This document shows positions 9,002 to 19,051 of a stretch of 53,373 nt of DNA, one piece after another (position 1 is the first letter of the stretch; the number at the start of each line of letters is the position of its first letter). This DNA is from an uncultured Gammaproteobacteria bacterium. Its GTDB lineage: Bacteria > Pseudomonadota > Gammaproteobacteria > GCA-001735895. The notes under the pieces were generated by a model that ran no database searches, was not told the origin of the DNA, and worked only from the letters and a program-made list of their open reading frames with translations. Both the position numbers and the translations under genes were made by a program. The DNA lies in NCBI GenBank assembly GCA_937894085.1, contig CALCSG010000397.1:1-53373 (forward strand), given 5' to 3'.

Positions 9002-9994
9002 ATGAAACTTATAAACTATCCCGTCGGTTCAACATTCGGGTTGAGCGATATCCCAGATTCTGTAACCGCTGTTGGATTTGAGGTCGAAAACCATGAAAAC
9101 GTATCTGTAAAAACTGATGGTTATGTTTTTAGAAGGGAATTACTGAGAGAGATCTTAAACTATCTCAGGGCTCCTAATGGCGATGCATTTTTCCTATCTG
9201 GTCCTACCGGGTCAGGAAAAACATCCGGAGTCACAGAAACTTTGGCACGTTTGAACTGGCCTTGCCAGGAAATTACAGCCAATGGTCGTTTCGAGTTCCA
9301 GCAACTGGTCGGACAGTTCAAGCTAGTCAGTAGAAACCCAGGTGATCAGCCTCACATGGAATATGTCTATGGCATGTTACCCATTGCCATGAAGTATGGA
9401 CATGTTTTACTTATCAATGAAATTGATCTTATCGATCCAGCGGAAATTAGCGGATTGAATGACATCATTGAAGGCAGTCCACTTGTTATACCGGAAAATG
9501 CAGGTGAAGTGATTCATCCACACCCAATGTTCAGAATTATCGCAACAGGAAATTCTAATGGGGCAGGAGATAACTCTGGGTTATATCGGGGTGTTATGGC
9601 GCAAAATATTGCGTTCATGGATAGGTTTCTGATCTCAAATGTGGGTTATATAGGCCCGGAAGCTGAGGAAGAAATATTGTCAAAATCAGTGAAAAAAATG
9701 CCCAAAAAATTACGCATGAAACTGGTGGAAGTTGCCAATGCAATTCGTAAACAATTTTTGGGTGAATCGGGTACAGGTATGGACGGCCAATTGGCAGTAA
9801 CCATGTCTACCAGAACACTTGTTCGCTGGGCTATTTTAGCGATGGACTTTCGTCAGCATCCAACGCCATTGCAATATGCCATGGATCTGTCGTTAACGAA
9901 TCGGGCGGCACCAGAGGAAGCTGAAGCAATTAGACAAATTGCATCCGGCATACTCGGTGATCAGTGGTTAGGTACCCGGCCAAAAGGAGGATAA
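9002..9994 (+). CDS. CobS/MoxR-like AAA+ ATPase
   Basis: Walker A GPTGSGKTS, Walker B LLINEIDLIDP, FRIIATGNSNG, sensor-type motifs. The ATG at 9002 has GGAG upstream, so it is preferred over 8990. Confidence 0.85.
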   Translation: MKLINYPVGSTFGLSDIPDSVTAVGFEVENHENVSVKTDGYVFRRELLREILNYLRAPNGDAFFLSGPTGSGKTSGVTETLARLNWPCQEITANGRFEFQQLVGQFKLVSRNPGDQPHMEYVYGMLPIAMKYGHVLLINEIDLIDPAEISGLNDIIEGSPLVIPENAGEVIHPHPMFRIIATGNSNGAGDNSGLYRGVMAQNIAFMDRFLISNVGYIGPEAEEEILSKSVKKMPKKLRMKLVEVANAIRKQFLGESGTGMDGQLAVTMSTRTLVRWAILAMDFRQHPTPLQYAMDLSLTNRAAPEEAEAIRQIASGILGDQWLGTRPKGG

Positions 9995-9996
9995 TC

Positions 9997-10494
9997 ATGG
10001 ATTCACCTTCCTTTAATTGGCATATCAAGCCGGGGCAAAACAAACTGGAATTACTTGAACATCTGATTGAGCTATCTAATGAGTTCAACAAGCCCGGTCA
10101 TTTCAATCACTATTTACTCAAAGCTGATAATGATTATCAGTTGGAGTTGATACACGGATTTGAGGATAACCATATCAATCCGGATACCGGTGAAGGTGCA
10201 GGTGAAATATTGTCGAAACATGGATTCTTGCCGATTCTTTACTTTGTAACCATAAAACAAAGAATGAATCGACTTGATGCATCAGTACCAAAAGAACAAA
10301 GAGCTGTCATTTCTTTTTGCGATGAAGTAGGGGCTCCTCTTAGTATTAATGACTGGAGCGAATTAACCAACGAGTTAAGTCGCTTAAGCATGAGCACTGA
10401 GGATGTTCGTTCTTTGGCCGAAACTGTTGAATTTGTTGATAAGATCTATCGACTCGATGAGATCGATGATGTTTCACCTGGTTCATATTTTTAA
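9997..10494 (+). CDS. Hypothetical protein
   Basis: ATG at 9997 after AAAGGAGGATAATC, directly downstream of the AAA gene. Confidence 0.65.
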   Translation: MDSPSFNWHIKPGQNKLELLEHLIELSNEFNKPGHFNHYLLKADNDYQLELIHGFEDNHINPDTGEGAGEILSKHGFLPILYFVTIKQRMNRLDASVPKEQRAVISFCDEVGAPLSINDWSELTNELSRLSMSTEDVRSLAETVEFVDKIYRLDEIDDVSPGSYF

Positions 10495-10501
10495 ACCAGG
10501 C

Positions 10502-10526
10502 AAGCGTAGATTCTACGCTTGTTTTT
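10502..10526 (+). terminator. Rho-independent terminator
   Basis: AAGCGTAGA-TTCTACGCTT followed by GTTTTT. Confidence 0.75.
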
Positions 10527-10590
10527 ATCAATGCATCCGGGTGTCTTGATAAAAGCAAGTGAAATGAATTTCGTCCATGATGGATATTGG

Positions 10591-10719
10591 TAACTGACCA
10601 ATTCAAATAATCAGTAATTTAGAGTTATAACCGAAACATGGTTTCGCTATAACAAATCAACCCATAATGGGGGTACGCCCTGTTGTGGGGATGTATCCCT
10701 TTAATTTAGGAGATATAAA
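10591..10719 (+). promoter_or_regulatory. Leader element B upstream of ssb
   Basis: TAACTGACCAATTCAAATAATCAGTAATTT (ACTG...CAGT stem), then a CCCATAA...TTGTGGG hairpin and AGGAG. Confidence 0.6.
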
Positions 10720-11193
10720 ATGTCCAATACAAATGTAGTCGTAGTTTCAGGTAATTTAGGTGCTGATGTTGAGTCCAGTGCGACCGGCGGCGGCACTATG
10801 GTGGCCAATATCCGTATTGCGGTCAACAAGCACAGTCCTGACGGACAGGGTGGTTTCAATACGAAAACATCCTGGGTTTCAGTCAAATCTTTTGGCCCCA
10901 TTGCTGAACGTATGATTGGTAAATTGTCAAAAGGCTCTAAGGTCATTATTACCGGTGAGCTGGAAGAGGAAGTCTGGAAGGACAAACAGAGTGGTGCAAA
11001 TCGCTCAAAACTGGTTGTCATTGCAAACAGCTACGAGAGCCTGTCTGGTGCAGCTAACGCCAATCAGAACCAGGGCCAATTTGCTCAGCAAAACAGTCAA
11101 AAGCAGGGTAGACAGAATAACGGTGGCCAGAATAATGGCTATCAACAGCAACCTAAATCCCAGCAGGATCAATCTCGACCTGCCGGTTACTAG
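10720..11193 (+). CDS. ssb: Single-stranded DNA-binding protein
   Basis: MSNTNVVVVSGNLGADVES...NIRIAVNK...TSWVSVKSFGPIAERMIGKLSKGSKVIITGEL; Gln/Asn-rich tail. Confidence 0.9.
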   Translation: MSNTNVVVVSGNLGADVESSATGGGTMVANIRIAVNKHSPDGQGGFNTKTSWVSVKSFGPIAERMIGKLSKGSKVIITGELEEEVWKDKQSGANRSKLVVIANSYESLSGAANANQNQGQFAQQNSQKQGRQNNGGQNNGYQQQPKSQQDQSRPAGY

Positions 11194-11267
11194 GGCTTCG
11201 CTACATCAACCCTAAAGGGGATATCTCCCCTTTAGGGAAGGTGTCTCTTTTTTTTTGGAGGCATCTA

Positions 11268-11483
11268 ATGAATGAAAGAAAATCCTATTTGCGCTGGCTG
11301 GATACGGCCAGCATTCCAGAGCTTGAGAGAAAATTGATCAGGCTTGAATCAATTGAGTTCCGCTTAACCGATCCAGATGTTATTGCAGAATATAACTGGA
11401 TTAAAGGGAAACTGATTGAGGAGATGGATATACGCAGACAACTTGGGGATATGGAGAATTTACTCGTTAATCAAGCAGGGTAA
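11268..11483 (+). CDS. Small hypothetical protein
   Basis: ATG at 11268 downstream of a perfect CCCTAAAGGGG/CCCCTTTAGGG leader hairpin and GGAG. Confidence 0.5.
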   Translation: MNERKSYLRWLDTASIPELERKLIRLESIEFRLTDPDVIAEYNWIKGKLIEEMDIRRQLGDMENLLVNQAG

Positions 11484-11801
11484 TTATTCGACGATTCTTA
11501 ATTTTCTTTTAACCTCATCGTCCGGGTGGTCGAATAACGCAGTTCGCAATAAGTCGAATTCGCTGTTATGTAACCACCTGTTCGATCTTTCGACCAGCAT
11601 ATCCATGAACATCGGAGCTGCTTCTTTTCTTGCTTTGTAATAATCATCTAAAGTCTTGATCGTTTTTATATCAATACCGGAATTTGCGAAGTAAGACGTT
11701 AACTCATCCAAACCCTTACGGGTAAATCGTAAGTTACCGTCAGAATCAATTAGATATACATGGTTGGTCATTCCAATCGCTCTTAATGTTTTATTAAACA
11801 T
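11484..11801 (-). CDS. Hypothetical protein
   Basis: 105-aa ORF between two plus-strand genes. Confidence 0.45.
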   Translation of the reverse strand: MFNKTLRAIGMTNHVYLIDSDGNLRFTRKGLDELTSYFANSGIDIKTIKTLDDYYKARKEAAPMFMDMLVERSNRWLHNSEFDLLRTALFDHPDDEVKRKLRIVE

Positions 11802-11880
11802 AAGAATATTTTAAACCGGAGGGTTTGCAAAGCCCTTTGGCCTTGCTCCCTCCAAAATTCACTCCTGGGAGTAAATACTA

Positions 11881-12945
11881 ATGGCTAAAAATGCTATTCA
11901 ACGTGCTGATATGAGCACAACGACAAATCCAATCGTCACAAAGATAGCTGAAAAGTTCTCGGTTGACTCTGAGTCCTTACTATCGACATTAAAGGCCACA
12001 GCTTTTAAACAATCAGGTGACAATGTTATAACGAATGAGCAGATGTATGCTCTGCTGATCGTCAGTGATCAGTATAACCTGAACCCGTTTACCAAGGAGA
12101 TTTATGCTTTCCCTGATAAATTTGGTGGCATAGTCCCCGTGGTCAGTGTAGATGGATGGAATCGAATTGCCAATGAACACCCTCATTTTGATGGAGTGGA
12201 ATTTGAATATTCAATAGATGTGGTCAGGCCGGAAGGTGCTGGAGCGCATTGCCATGCATGGATTGAAACTATTTTGTACCGCAAGGACAGAAAGCATCCA
12301 ACACGTGTTCGAGAGTACCTGGATGAATGTTACAAAACACCCTACCAGGATTATGTTACAGGCCAGGTAAAAAATGGTCCCTGGCAATCACATCCCAAGC
12401 GGATGTTACGACACAAATCCGAAATCCAGTGTTATCGCGTGGGATTTGGTTTTGTTGGTATTTACGATGAAGATGAGGCGCTGCGCATTATTAATAATGA
12501 TGTTGAGCAGGCACCTCAACAGGTCTCTAAGGCATCCGTCGTAAGTATTCAATCAACCAGGCCACAAACAGAATCAGAGATGCAAGCTCATTTACCGGCT
12601 CCTGAGACTGAAGAACCTTTCGATGAGAAAGTTGTTGATGAGTTTGTAGAACGTTTATGTCAGCGAGCGGTGAAAACCAACCAATGGCAGGCTGCAAAGG
12701 ATCTTATCGATGAACGATATGTTGGAGGAGCAAGAACCCATGCGCAAAACAAGCTATCCGAACAGGAGCAACTTTCTAGTAACGGCAATGGTTCGGAACA
12801 GGCGGATGATGAGTCCACATCTCAGGGGAATGTAGCTGAATCTACCCAGCCTGAAGTGAAAACTCAAACGTCATCTCGCAAGAAATCTAATCCAGATAAG
12901 GTGCTGTCACAGCAAAATGATTCAAACGGACAGAATTTCTTTTAA
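11881..12945 (+). CDS. bet: Phage Bet/RecT-family single-strand annealing recombinase
   Basis: ALLIVSDQYNLNPFTKEIYAFPDKFGGIVPVVSVDGWNRIANEHPHFDGVEFEYS...PKRMLRHKSEIQCYRVGFGFVGIYDEDEA. Confidence 0.92.
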   Translation: MAKNAIQRADMSTTTNPIVTKIAEKFSVDSESLLSTLKATAFKQSGDNVITNEQMYALLIVSDQYNLNPFTKEIYAFPDKFGGIVPVVSVDGWNRIANEHPHFDGVEFEYSIDVVRPEGAGAHCHAWIETILYRKDRKHPTRVREYLDECYKTPYQDYVTGQVKNGPWQSHPKRMLRHKSEIQCYRVGFGFVGIYDEDEALRIINNDVEQAPQQVSKASVVSIQSTRPQTESEMQAHLPAPETEEPFDEKVVDEFVERLCQRAVKTNQWQAAKDLIDERYVGGARTHAQNKLSEQEQLSSNGNGSEQADDESTSQGNVAESTQPEVKTQTSSRKKSNPDKVLSQQNDSNGQNFF

Positions 12946-13002
12946 CCCCAGGTAGGGAGCCCCTTACCTGGGGGCTTTTGCCTCTCAATATAGGAGAGAT
13001 TT

Positions 13003-14034
13003 GTGAAGATTATCAATCTAGCACAAAGAAGTCCTGAATGGCTTAAGTGGCGCGAAGGTGGAATAACGGCTTCTGATGCCTCAACGGCATTGGGAATCAG
13101 TAAATACAAAACGCCCTGGCGATTATGGGCAGAGAAAACAGGTCGGGCACTACCAGATGATTTATCCAAAAATCCGCATGTGGCGCGAGGTGTTGAGAAT
13201 GAGGATAAAGTTCGGCTTTGTGCTGAAAAGCATTTAGGCGAAGAATTTTTACTTCCGGTTTGTATCGAAAGTGAAAAGTATCCTTTTATCAAGGCCTCTT
13301 TGGATGGCATTACAGAGGATGGAATTCCAACGGAGTTTAAATGCCCCTGTTTCTCACAATGGGAGGATATAGCGACGAATGAAGAGCATTCTGAAGCGTA
13401 TCAGCTTTACTCCCCCCAGGTTCAGCATCAAATGTTTGCTGCTGATGAAGCCGACCATGGTTGGTTATGCTTTGTGAATCCGGCAGATGATCAGGATTAC
13501 CGAATCTTTAAGATACTTAGAGATGAGGAGATGGTTAAAGATTTAATAACCGCCTGTGAAACACTGTGGACATGTATTTCAAAAAACAAGCCACCAGAGC
13601 TGGACGAAAAACGGGATTTATTTTTTCCTTCGGAACAATCGGTTATCGATAGCTGGAAATACAACGCTACCGAATACCGCTTGGCAGATCAGCAGATTAA
13701 GGATCTGGAAAATAAACTCGAAAAGATTAAATCCAAAAAGACATTCGTCCTGGATTCACTTAAATCATTGATGGGTGATTTCTATCATGCAGATTATGCG
13801 GGTGTGTCAATAACACGTTTTGAAAAACGTGGTGCTATTGATTATCCGACTTTGCTAAATGAGAACGTCCCTGAAATAACTAAGGACGATATTGAACGGT
13901 ATAGAAAATTGGGTTCTACGCAATATAGAAGCGCAGCTACTCATACTGCTTTACCGAACAACATCGTTGATATAGACATCAAAAAGACCGTCGAGGATAT
14001 CGAAGAAGGTCCTTTGGTATCTATGTACTTCTAA
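13003..14034 (+). CDS. exo: YqaJ/lambda-Exo type exonuclease
   Basis: GTG start; RSPEWLKWREGGITASDASTALGISKYKTPWRLWAEKTG...HVARGVENEDKVR...KASLDGITEDGIPTEFKCPC. Confidence 0.92.
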   Translation: MKIINLAQRSPEWLKWREGGITASDASTALGISKYKTPWRLWAEKTGRALPDDLSKNPHVARGVENEDKVRLCAEKHLGEEFLLPVCIESEKYPFIKASLDGITEDGIPTEFKCPCFSQWEDIATNEEHSEAYQLYSPQVQHQMFAADEADHGWLCFVNPADDQDYRIFKILRDEEMVKDLITACETLWTCISKNKPPELDEKRDLFFPSEQSVIDSWKYNATEYRLADQQIKDLENKLEKIKSKKTFVLDSLKSLMGDFYHADYAGVSITRFEKRGAIDYPTLLNENVPEITKDDIERYRKLGSTQYRSAATHTALPNNIVDIDIKKTVEDIEEGPLVSMYF

Positions 14035-14036
14035 TA

Positions 14037-14069
14037 ATGATCAGGGGCCTTTGGCCCCTATCATTTTTT
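14037..14069 (+). terminator. Rho-independent terminator after exo
   Basis: ATGATCAGGGGCC-TTT-GGCCCCTATCAT followed by a T run. Confidence 0.75.
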
Positions 14070-14157
14070 ATTGCTGTTTTATATGGAGACAGTGATAAAA
14101 AGTGATACTTGAATTTTTCACTTAAACCCTTTTTAACGCATCACAGAGAGTATAGAT

Positions 14158-15240
14158 ATGAAAGAAATATACAAACTATCAACCCTGGGTCTGGGGACGC
14201 TTATCACCATTGCGGTGAGTCTCGCCTGTTCCTATTGGTTTTTTCATTCCCTTATGGGGGGTGACGGATACCAGGCTATAGGTGCTGGTATTGCCGGGTG
14301 TGCCATTCAGTTATTTGGGTATGGTTTCGCGGTAACGTATCTACCTATTAACAATGTACTTAGAGTCGGCCTGTGCATTGTTCCGCTTGGACTTTCCATG
14401 CTTTCAACATATTCTGCCTTATACGGCTACCTGTCACATGAAAAAGATACTGGTGTGATCAATACTAGAAAGCAGGAGTTGATCTTTAATATTCTTGAGC
14501 AATCCGCAGAGGATAAAAAGATTGCCTCAGCGGCCGCAGATCAAGGTGTGGGTCAGTCTTATCGAAGCCAGGCAAAAAAGTTTCTGGAGCTGAATAACAA
14601 GTCACGCGATAAAGATGAACAGCTCTTGAGTAAACTTGATAATGAACAGGAAAACAAACGAGCCGCTTCACCGCTTGATGGGCTGGTCAAGGTTACAGGA
14701 GATAGTGAATTGACGACCATTATATTCTGTGTTTGGCTGGCGATAATGTTTGATATGTTACCCGTGGTTTCAATTGGAGTTTTTTCCAGAAAAAAAGAAG
14801 AGGATCGTTATGTTATTGCGCATCATGGTGAAACATTAGCTGACAAGGAAGCGTTTGAGCATAAGCCTGTTATAAAGCAACGGAAAGATAAGTCTGAGTG
14901 GACACCACAGGAGCAACCCGTTAAAAATCCACTACCTGAAAAGAAAAAGGTATCGTCCAATAAGGACAATCATGCACCGGCAACTGCCCGAAGTACTAGC
15001 GCACCTAAAGGATATGTTAAGAAACATAATAACCTGGATGATAGCCTTATAATCAATGAAATTATGAACGGTAATATCAGACCCACTTACAAAGAAATTA
15101 TGAAATTTACAGGCTGGACAAAACACAAAACAGCACCTTTTATTAATAGATGCCTGGATCAAGGAATTCTCCAGAAAAAAGGGAACAAGTTTATTTTAGT
15201 TGAGAATGTGACCTACCTTCAACCACAGATGGCAATATGA
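14158..15240 (+). CDS. Membrane protein with a C-terminal winged-helix-like segment
   Basis: Several hydrophobic helices in the N-terminal half; C-terminal PTYKEIMKFTGWTKHKTAPFINRCLDQGILQKKGNKFILV looks like an HTH. Confidence 0.6.
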   Translation: MKEIYKLSTLGLGTLITIAVSLACSYWFFHSLMGGDGYQAIGAGIAGCAIQLFGYGFAVTYLPINNVLRVGLCIVPLGLSMLSTYSALYGYLSHEKDTGVINTRKQELIFNILEQSAEDKKIASAAADQGVGQSYRSQAKKFLELNNKSRDKDEQLLSKLDNEQENKRAASPLDGLVKVTGDSELTTIIFCVWLAIMFDMLPVVSIGVFSRKKEEDRYVIAHHGETLADKEAFEHKPVIKQRKDKSEWTPQEQPVKNPLPEKKKVSSNKDNHAPATARSTSAPKGYVKKHNNLDDSLIINEIMNGNIRPTYKEIMKFTGWTKHKTAPFINRCLDQGILQKKGNKFILVENVTYLQPQMAI

Positions 15241-15305
15241 CCGAAGCAAATTCCGAATTAGCACTCCTTCGTCAACACGGTAATAATCAGTCTTGCACTC
15301 CAACA

Positions 15306-15349
15306 AAAAGCACGGTTTTGTTCCACTGGAACGAAAAGTGAAGTAGCTG
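15306..15349 (+). repeat. 44-bp perfect direct repeat, copy 1
   Basis: AAAAGCACGGTTTTGTTCCACTGGAACGAAAAGTGAAGTAGCTG, identical to 16689-16732. Confidence 0.9.
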
Positions 15350-15437
15350 GCTTCCTAAAACAATCAGCATTTCATTAACCCTGTGGGGAAAGTCCCCATT
15401 TCAGGGGCCTTTCTCCATATAAACCTGGAGTAAGAAA
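15343..15437 (+). promoter_or_regulatory. Leader element C
   Basis: TAGCTGGCTTCCTAAAACAATCAGCA, then TGGGGA-AAG-TCCCCA and CTCC...GGAG before the ATG at 15438. Confidence 0.6.
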
Positions 15438-15833
15438 ATGATAACTACTGTTGAAAAAATAGCCTATGGCATTGCTACTGCGCAATGTTTAGTCCTGCCA
15501 GATGACTATGATGAAAAATGGTATCGGGCATATACATTTCTTTCTGATGTTATTGAGAAAGAATGTGACCCTGAAGTGTATGGCTTTTTTAAATGGGAAA
15601 ACCTGGAACACTTAACCTGGCCCAAGGTGCTGGATCACATCGAAACAGAGAAGCACTTCATTGCTAAGCAGTTCAATAAGCTTTTACTGTGTGCGAAAAA
15701 GGGCATAGTTCATTCAGCTATTGAGTGTACTCTTGATAGTGATTTGAATGCACTCGATCTGGATTTTCAGATAAAGCAGGGTGCTCAAAGAAGTGGTCTG
15801 GAGGAATGGATAAATGGAGTTCATGATGATTGA
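15438..15833 (+). CDS. Hypothetical protein
   Basis: 131-aa ORF with leader and GGAG. Confidence 0.6.
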   Translation: MITTVEKIAYGIATAQCLVLPDDYDEKWYRAYTFLSDVIEKECDPEVYGFFKWENLEHLTWPKVLDHIETEKHFIAKQFNKLLLCAKKGIVHSAIECTLDSDLNALDLDFQIKQGAQRSGLEEWINGVHDD

Positions 15834-16167
15834 TATTTATCATTTTGTTGATGGCAGGTCAGATAAGATCTGGGCTATCGATATGGACTCAACTCAACCC
15901 GGTGTTTATACAGTCTGGTATGGACGTAGAACGAATACGTTAACTACAAGACAGGTAAGCACAAATGAGCTCTTACAGAAAATACAGTCCAAACTGAATA
16001 AAGGTTATCAGCGCGTGAATGGTTCAATACATAATAATCAGTACAGACCTACTGGCATGAGTAGCGCACCTTCGCCTCCGCCTCCCCAGGTGAAAATGAA
16101 GAAGCCTGCAAAGATGATAGTTGATTTATCGAAAGTTGATTCTGATGCTACCAGTTCTTTTTTTTAG
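15814..16167 (+). CDS. Hypothetical protein
   Basis: ORF overlapping the end of the previous gene. Confidence 0.55.
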   Translation: MEFMMIDIYHFVDGRSDKIWAIDMDSTQPGVYTVWYGRRTNTLTTRQVSTNELLQKIQSKLNKGYQRVNGSIHNNQYRPTGMSSAPSPPPPQVKMKKPAKMIVDLSKVDSDATSSFF

Positions 16168-16628
16168 TGATTATGTGGAGAGATACTATGACTCAACAAT
16201 ATCACGTCGCGGTGAAAGTGAGTGATAAAGAGCAGATATATTTTGTCTTCTGGAGTTAATAATACCGTATAAATTCTAAGAGGTGCTTTGCTTATAGAAG
16301 AGTTTATATCTGGTCTAATTTCGTGGTACTGACTTGTTTGCGGTTGATGTGGCACTTTGATGTACAGCATCACCGTTTATACATAAAGAAGGATGTACTA
16401 TTTTATCTAAACTAACCAGGTATCTATGGCGAAAAAAGCTGTTGATTGAAGCTTGATTTTGTTTTTTTATAGATGGTTAACATTCTGCATTTTTAACATG
16501 CCAATGAGTGATACTTCAATGGGTGTTACTTTTGATGAAAGTGCTGAGACAAGATATGGACCAATGGTTTTTCCTTATATATCGAGTGGAAAAGCATTAA
16601 GTCAATTCTGTGATTAACTCTAAAAAAT

Positions 16629-16651
16629 ACCCCTCCGGTTATCGGAGGGGT
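16629..16651 (+). terminator. Rho-independent terminator-like hairpin
   Basis: ACCCCTCCG-GTTAT-CGGAGGGGT followed by TTATC. Confidence 0.65.
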
Positions 16652-16688
16652 TTATCTGTTTTTCAATGCGTATTATCAGTATTTATTG

Positions 16689-16732
16689 AAAAGCACGGTT
16701 TTGTTCCACTGGAACGAAAAGTGAAGTAGCTG
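16689..16732 (+). repeat. 44-bp perfect direct repeat, copy 2
   Basis: Identical to 15306-15349; contains GTTCCA-C-TGGAAC. Confidence 0.9.
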
Positions 16733-16819
16733 ACTTCCAAAAATAACCAGCAATTTATTAACCTAATCGGGGAATATCTCCCCGACTGGGAGTTTCCCTG
16801 GTACAACCAGGAGTAAAAA
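16726..16819 (+). promoter_or_regulatory. Leader element D
   Basis: TAGCTGACTTCCAAAAATAACCAGCAA, then CGGGGA-ATA-TCTCCCCG-type hairpin and CCTGG-TACAA-CCAGG overlapping the SD. Confidence 0.6.
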
Positions 16820-18352
16820 ATGTTAAATACAGCTGAACTCTATTCTGGCAAAACGGATCTAGCGGCTATTACACCACTGGATACCATATTTGCAGAATAT
16901 AGAAGTAAAAAAGATTCCATTGAAAAAATAGCAGAATTTGTTTCCGGCAACAGTGCTGTTATGAGTTATTTTTTTGATGGGGCCAGAGTAAGTAGAAACA
17001 CAGGATCTTATAGTGCTTCTACTTTCTTTGAGGTTAAACATGCTATTGCATCGTTAGATGCTGAATACTGGGCAAGAGTGATGTCAATGACAGATGTGCT
17101 CGAATCCATGCCGGCCTCTAAACGTAATGAATGGAACAAGCAGATAAGGGAGCATGAAACGCCTGAATTTTTACGTGATACGGTTCATTCAACCATGAAT
17201 GATCTATTGGTAAAAAGACAGCAATTCTTTGCAGAAAGGGTTGATGGTATCTTCAGGGCTCTCAGTGCAGAGCATCTGACTAATCGACCAGAAGGTTTTA
17301 TGAAGCGCATGATCATTAATAGGATGATGACCTATTATCAAACAGTAGATCATGACACAGCCAATTATGTTCATGATTTAAGGTCTGTGATTGGTACCTT
17401 TATGGGTCGTGAAATACCACATAGCCGTTCAACTGATTATGCAATCAGTCATATTTACGACAGTGGGGATACTGGTCAGTGGCATAGCTTCGATGGTGGT
17501 GCCTGGAAAATAAAGCTGTTTAAAAAGGGGACTGCGCATATTGATATCCACAGTTCCATGGCTTATCGACTTAACCAGGTGCTGGCCAGCATGTACCCAA
17601 CGGCTATTCCGGCTAAGTTTAAAACGCAGCCAAAACGATTCAAAGAGCATGATATTAAAATGGATTTATTGCCCTTTGCTGTGTTGGATGAGATAGGTCA
17701 CTTCCGAGAAAATGGCGACGATAGCATTACCTTTTACAGTTCTACAATTTCTAAGCAAACTGAAAGAGTATTGCGATATATTGGTGGTGAAAATACCTGG
17801 GGATCTAACTGGACTTTTGGATACCCGGTTAAGGATATTCTCCAAGATATAATCCGTACCGGGTCGTTACCGGAAAAGAAAACGCATCAGTTTTTTCAAA
17901 CCCCGGAAACACTCGCAGATCGGGTTGTTGGTATAGCTGAAATTGGAGAGAATCATTCAGTATTGGAGCCCTCTGCCGGGCACGGTGCGATTTGTAAGTT
18001 TCTACCCAAAGAGCGTTTAACCTGCATTGAGCTTGCACATTTTAATTGCCGTGTATTGCAAAAAAAGGGTTACAGTCCTATACAGGCAGATTTTCTGCAG
18101 TGGGAAAGTGATCTCAAATTCGATAGGGTGATATTAAACCCTCCCTACTCAAAAAATAGAGCTCTGGATCACCTGAAGAAAGCCCACCAGTATTTAGCAA
18201 ATGACGGGAGGCTTGTGGCTATTCTGCCGGCCTCAATGAAAGAAAAAGAGTTCTTTCCTGACTTAACGCATGAGTGGTCGGAAGTTTTGTCGAATGAGTT
18301 CAGGGAAAGCGGAACCGGAGTCAATGTAGTCATACTGACTTTGTATCGCTAG
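16820..18352 (+). CDS. DUF4942-like protein with N6-adenine methyltransferase-type domain
   Basis: VLEPSAGHGAICKFL (SAM motif I), RVILNPPYSKNRALDHLKKAHQYL (NPPY motif). Confidence 0.8.
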   Translation: MLNTAELYSGKTDLAAITPLDTIFAEYRSKKDSIEKIAEFVSGNSAVMSYFFDGARVSRNTGSYSASTFFEVKHAIASLDAEYWARVMSMTDVLESMPASKRNEWNKQIREHETPEFLRDTVHSTMNDLLVKRQQFFAERVDGIFRALSAEHLTNRPEGFMKRMIINRMMTYYQTVDHDTANYVHDLRSVIGTFMGREIPHSRSTDYAISHIYDSGDTGQWHSFDGGAWKIKLFKKGTAHIDIHSSMAYRLNQVLASMYPTAIPAKFKTQPKRFKEHDIKMDLLPFAVLDEIGHFRENGDDSITFYSSTISKQTERVLRYIGGENTWGSNWTFGYPVKDILQDIIRTGSLPEKKTHQFFQTPETLADRVVGIAEIGENHSVLEPSAGHGAICKFLPKERLTCIELAHFNCRVLQKKGYSPIQADFLQWESDLKFDRVILNPPYSKNRALDHLKKAHQYLANDGRLVAILPASMKEKEFFPDLTHEWSEVLSNEFRESGTGVNVVILTLYR

Positions 18353-18440
18353 AACATAAGCAGGCAAGTAAGGTATGCCATTACCGTATTTCAAAAGATG
18401 AACTGGGTAACAGGAATATTTTGATTGGCGTAGAAACAGA

Positions 18441-18470
18441 AAACCCCGGTGTAAAAGCACCGGGGTTTTT
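18441..18470 (+). terminator. Rho-independent terminator
   Basis: AAACCCCGGTG-TAAAAG-CACCGGGGTTTTT. Confidence 0.85.
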
Positions 18471-18544
18471 GTCTGTAAATCGGTTGGTATTCCCTGATTT
18501 ATTGTCTTAATAACCAGTCAAAGTTGATCAGCAGATGGGTTTAT

Positions 18545-19051
18545 CTAGGTTGGTGATGAATCTTCGCCGCATAGAGCAAGAATTTCCTGACACAATTGAG
18601 GTGATATTCGATAACCATTACTTCGAAGAATTTCCAGTACTGGAGCAACTGAATTAATAACTCCTTTCTGCTTCATCTTTATGAAAATTGCACCTGTGCC
18701 TCTGGGTGTAATACCTCTGCTTTTAGCAACGCGACGCCCCTTTTTCCCATTAATAATGATGTCGACTCCTAATTCTCCTGCTAATGCCAGTGCTTCAGCC
18801 TCTCCTGGGCCGAGCAATTTTGTAAGCGCCTTTAGTGCTTGCTTGTCATTCGTTTTCTTGCGTTTGATGAAGCCAGTCAAAAGTGCTTCTTTAATTTCAG
18901 GTGCTCCTGGCCTCGAAAGATCGCACAACACTTCATGCTCGACTGCGGGAGGGATATAGATAAACCGAAATAGAGTTTCTAGTTGAGGCAGTAAACCGGA
19001 CGTCCCCAACGCAATGAGCGGCCCGGCATCACTGACAACGATATCATTCAC
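18545..19051 (-). CDS. DUF3368/PIN-like toxin
   Basis: VVSDAGPLIALGTSGLLPQLETLF...GPGEAEALALAGEL...INGKKGRRVAKSRGI; overlaps the upstream antitoxin gene. Confidence 0.75.
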   Translation of the reverse strand: MNDIVVSDAGPLIALGTSGLLPQLETLFRFIYIPPAVEHEVLCDLSRPGAPEIKEALLTGFIKRKKTNDKQALKALTKLLGPGEAEALALAGELGVDIIINGKKGRRVAKSRGITPRGTGAIFIKMKQKGVINSVAPVLEILRSNGYRISPQLCQEILALCGEDSSPT

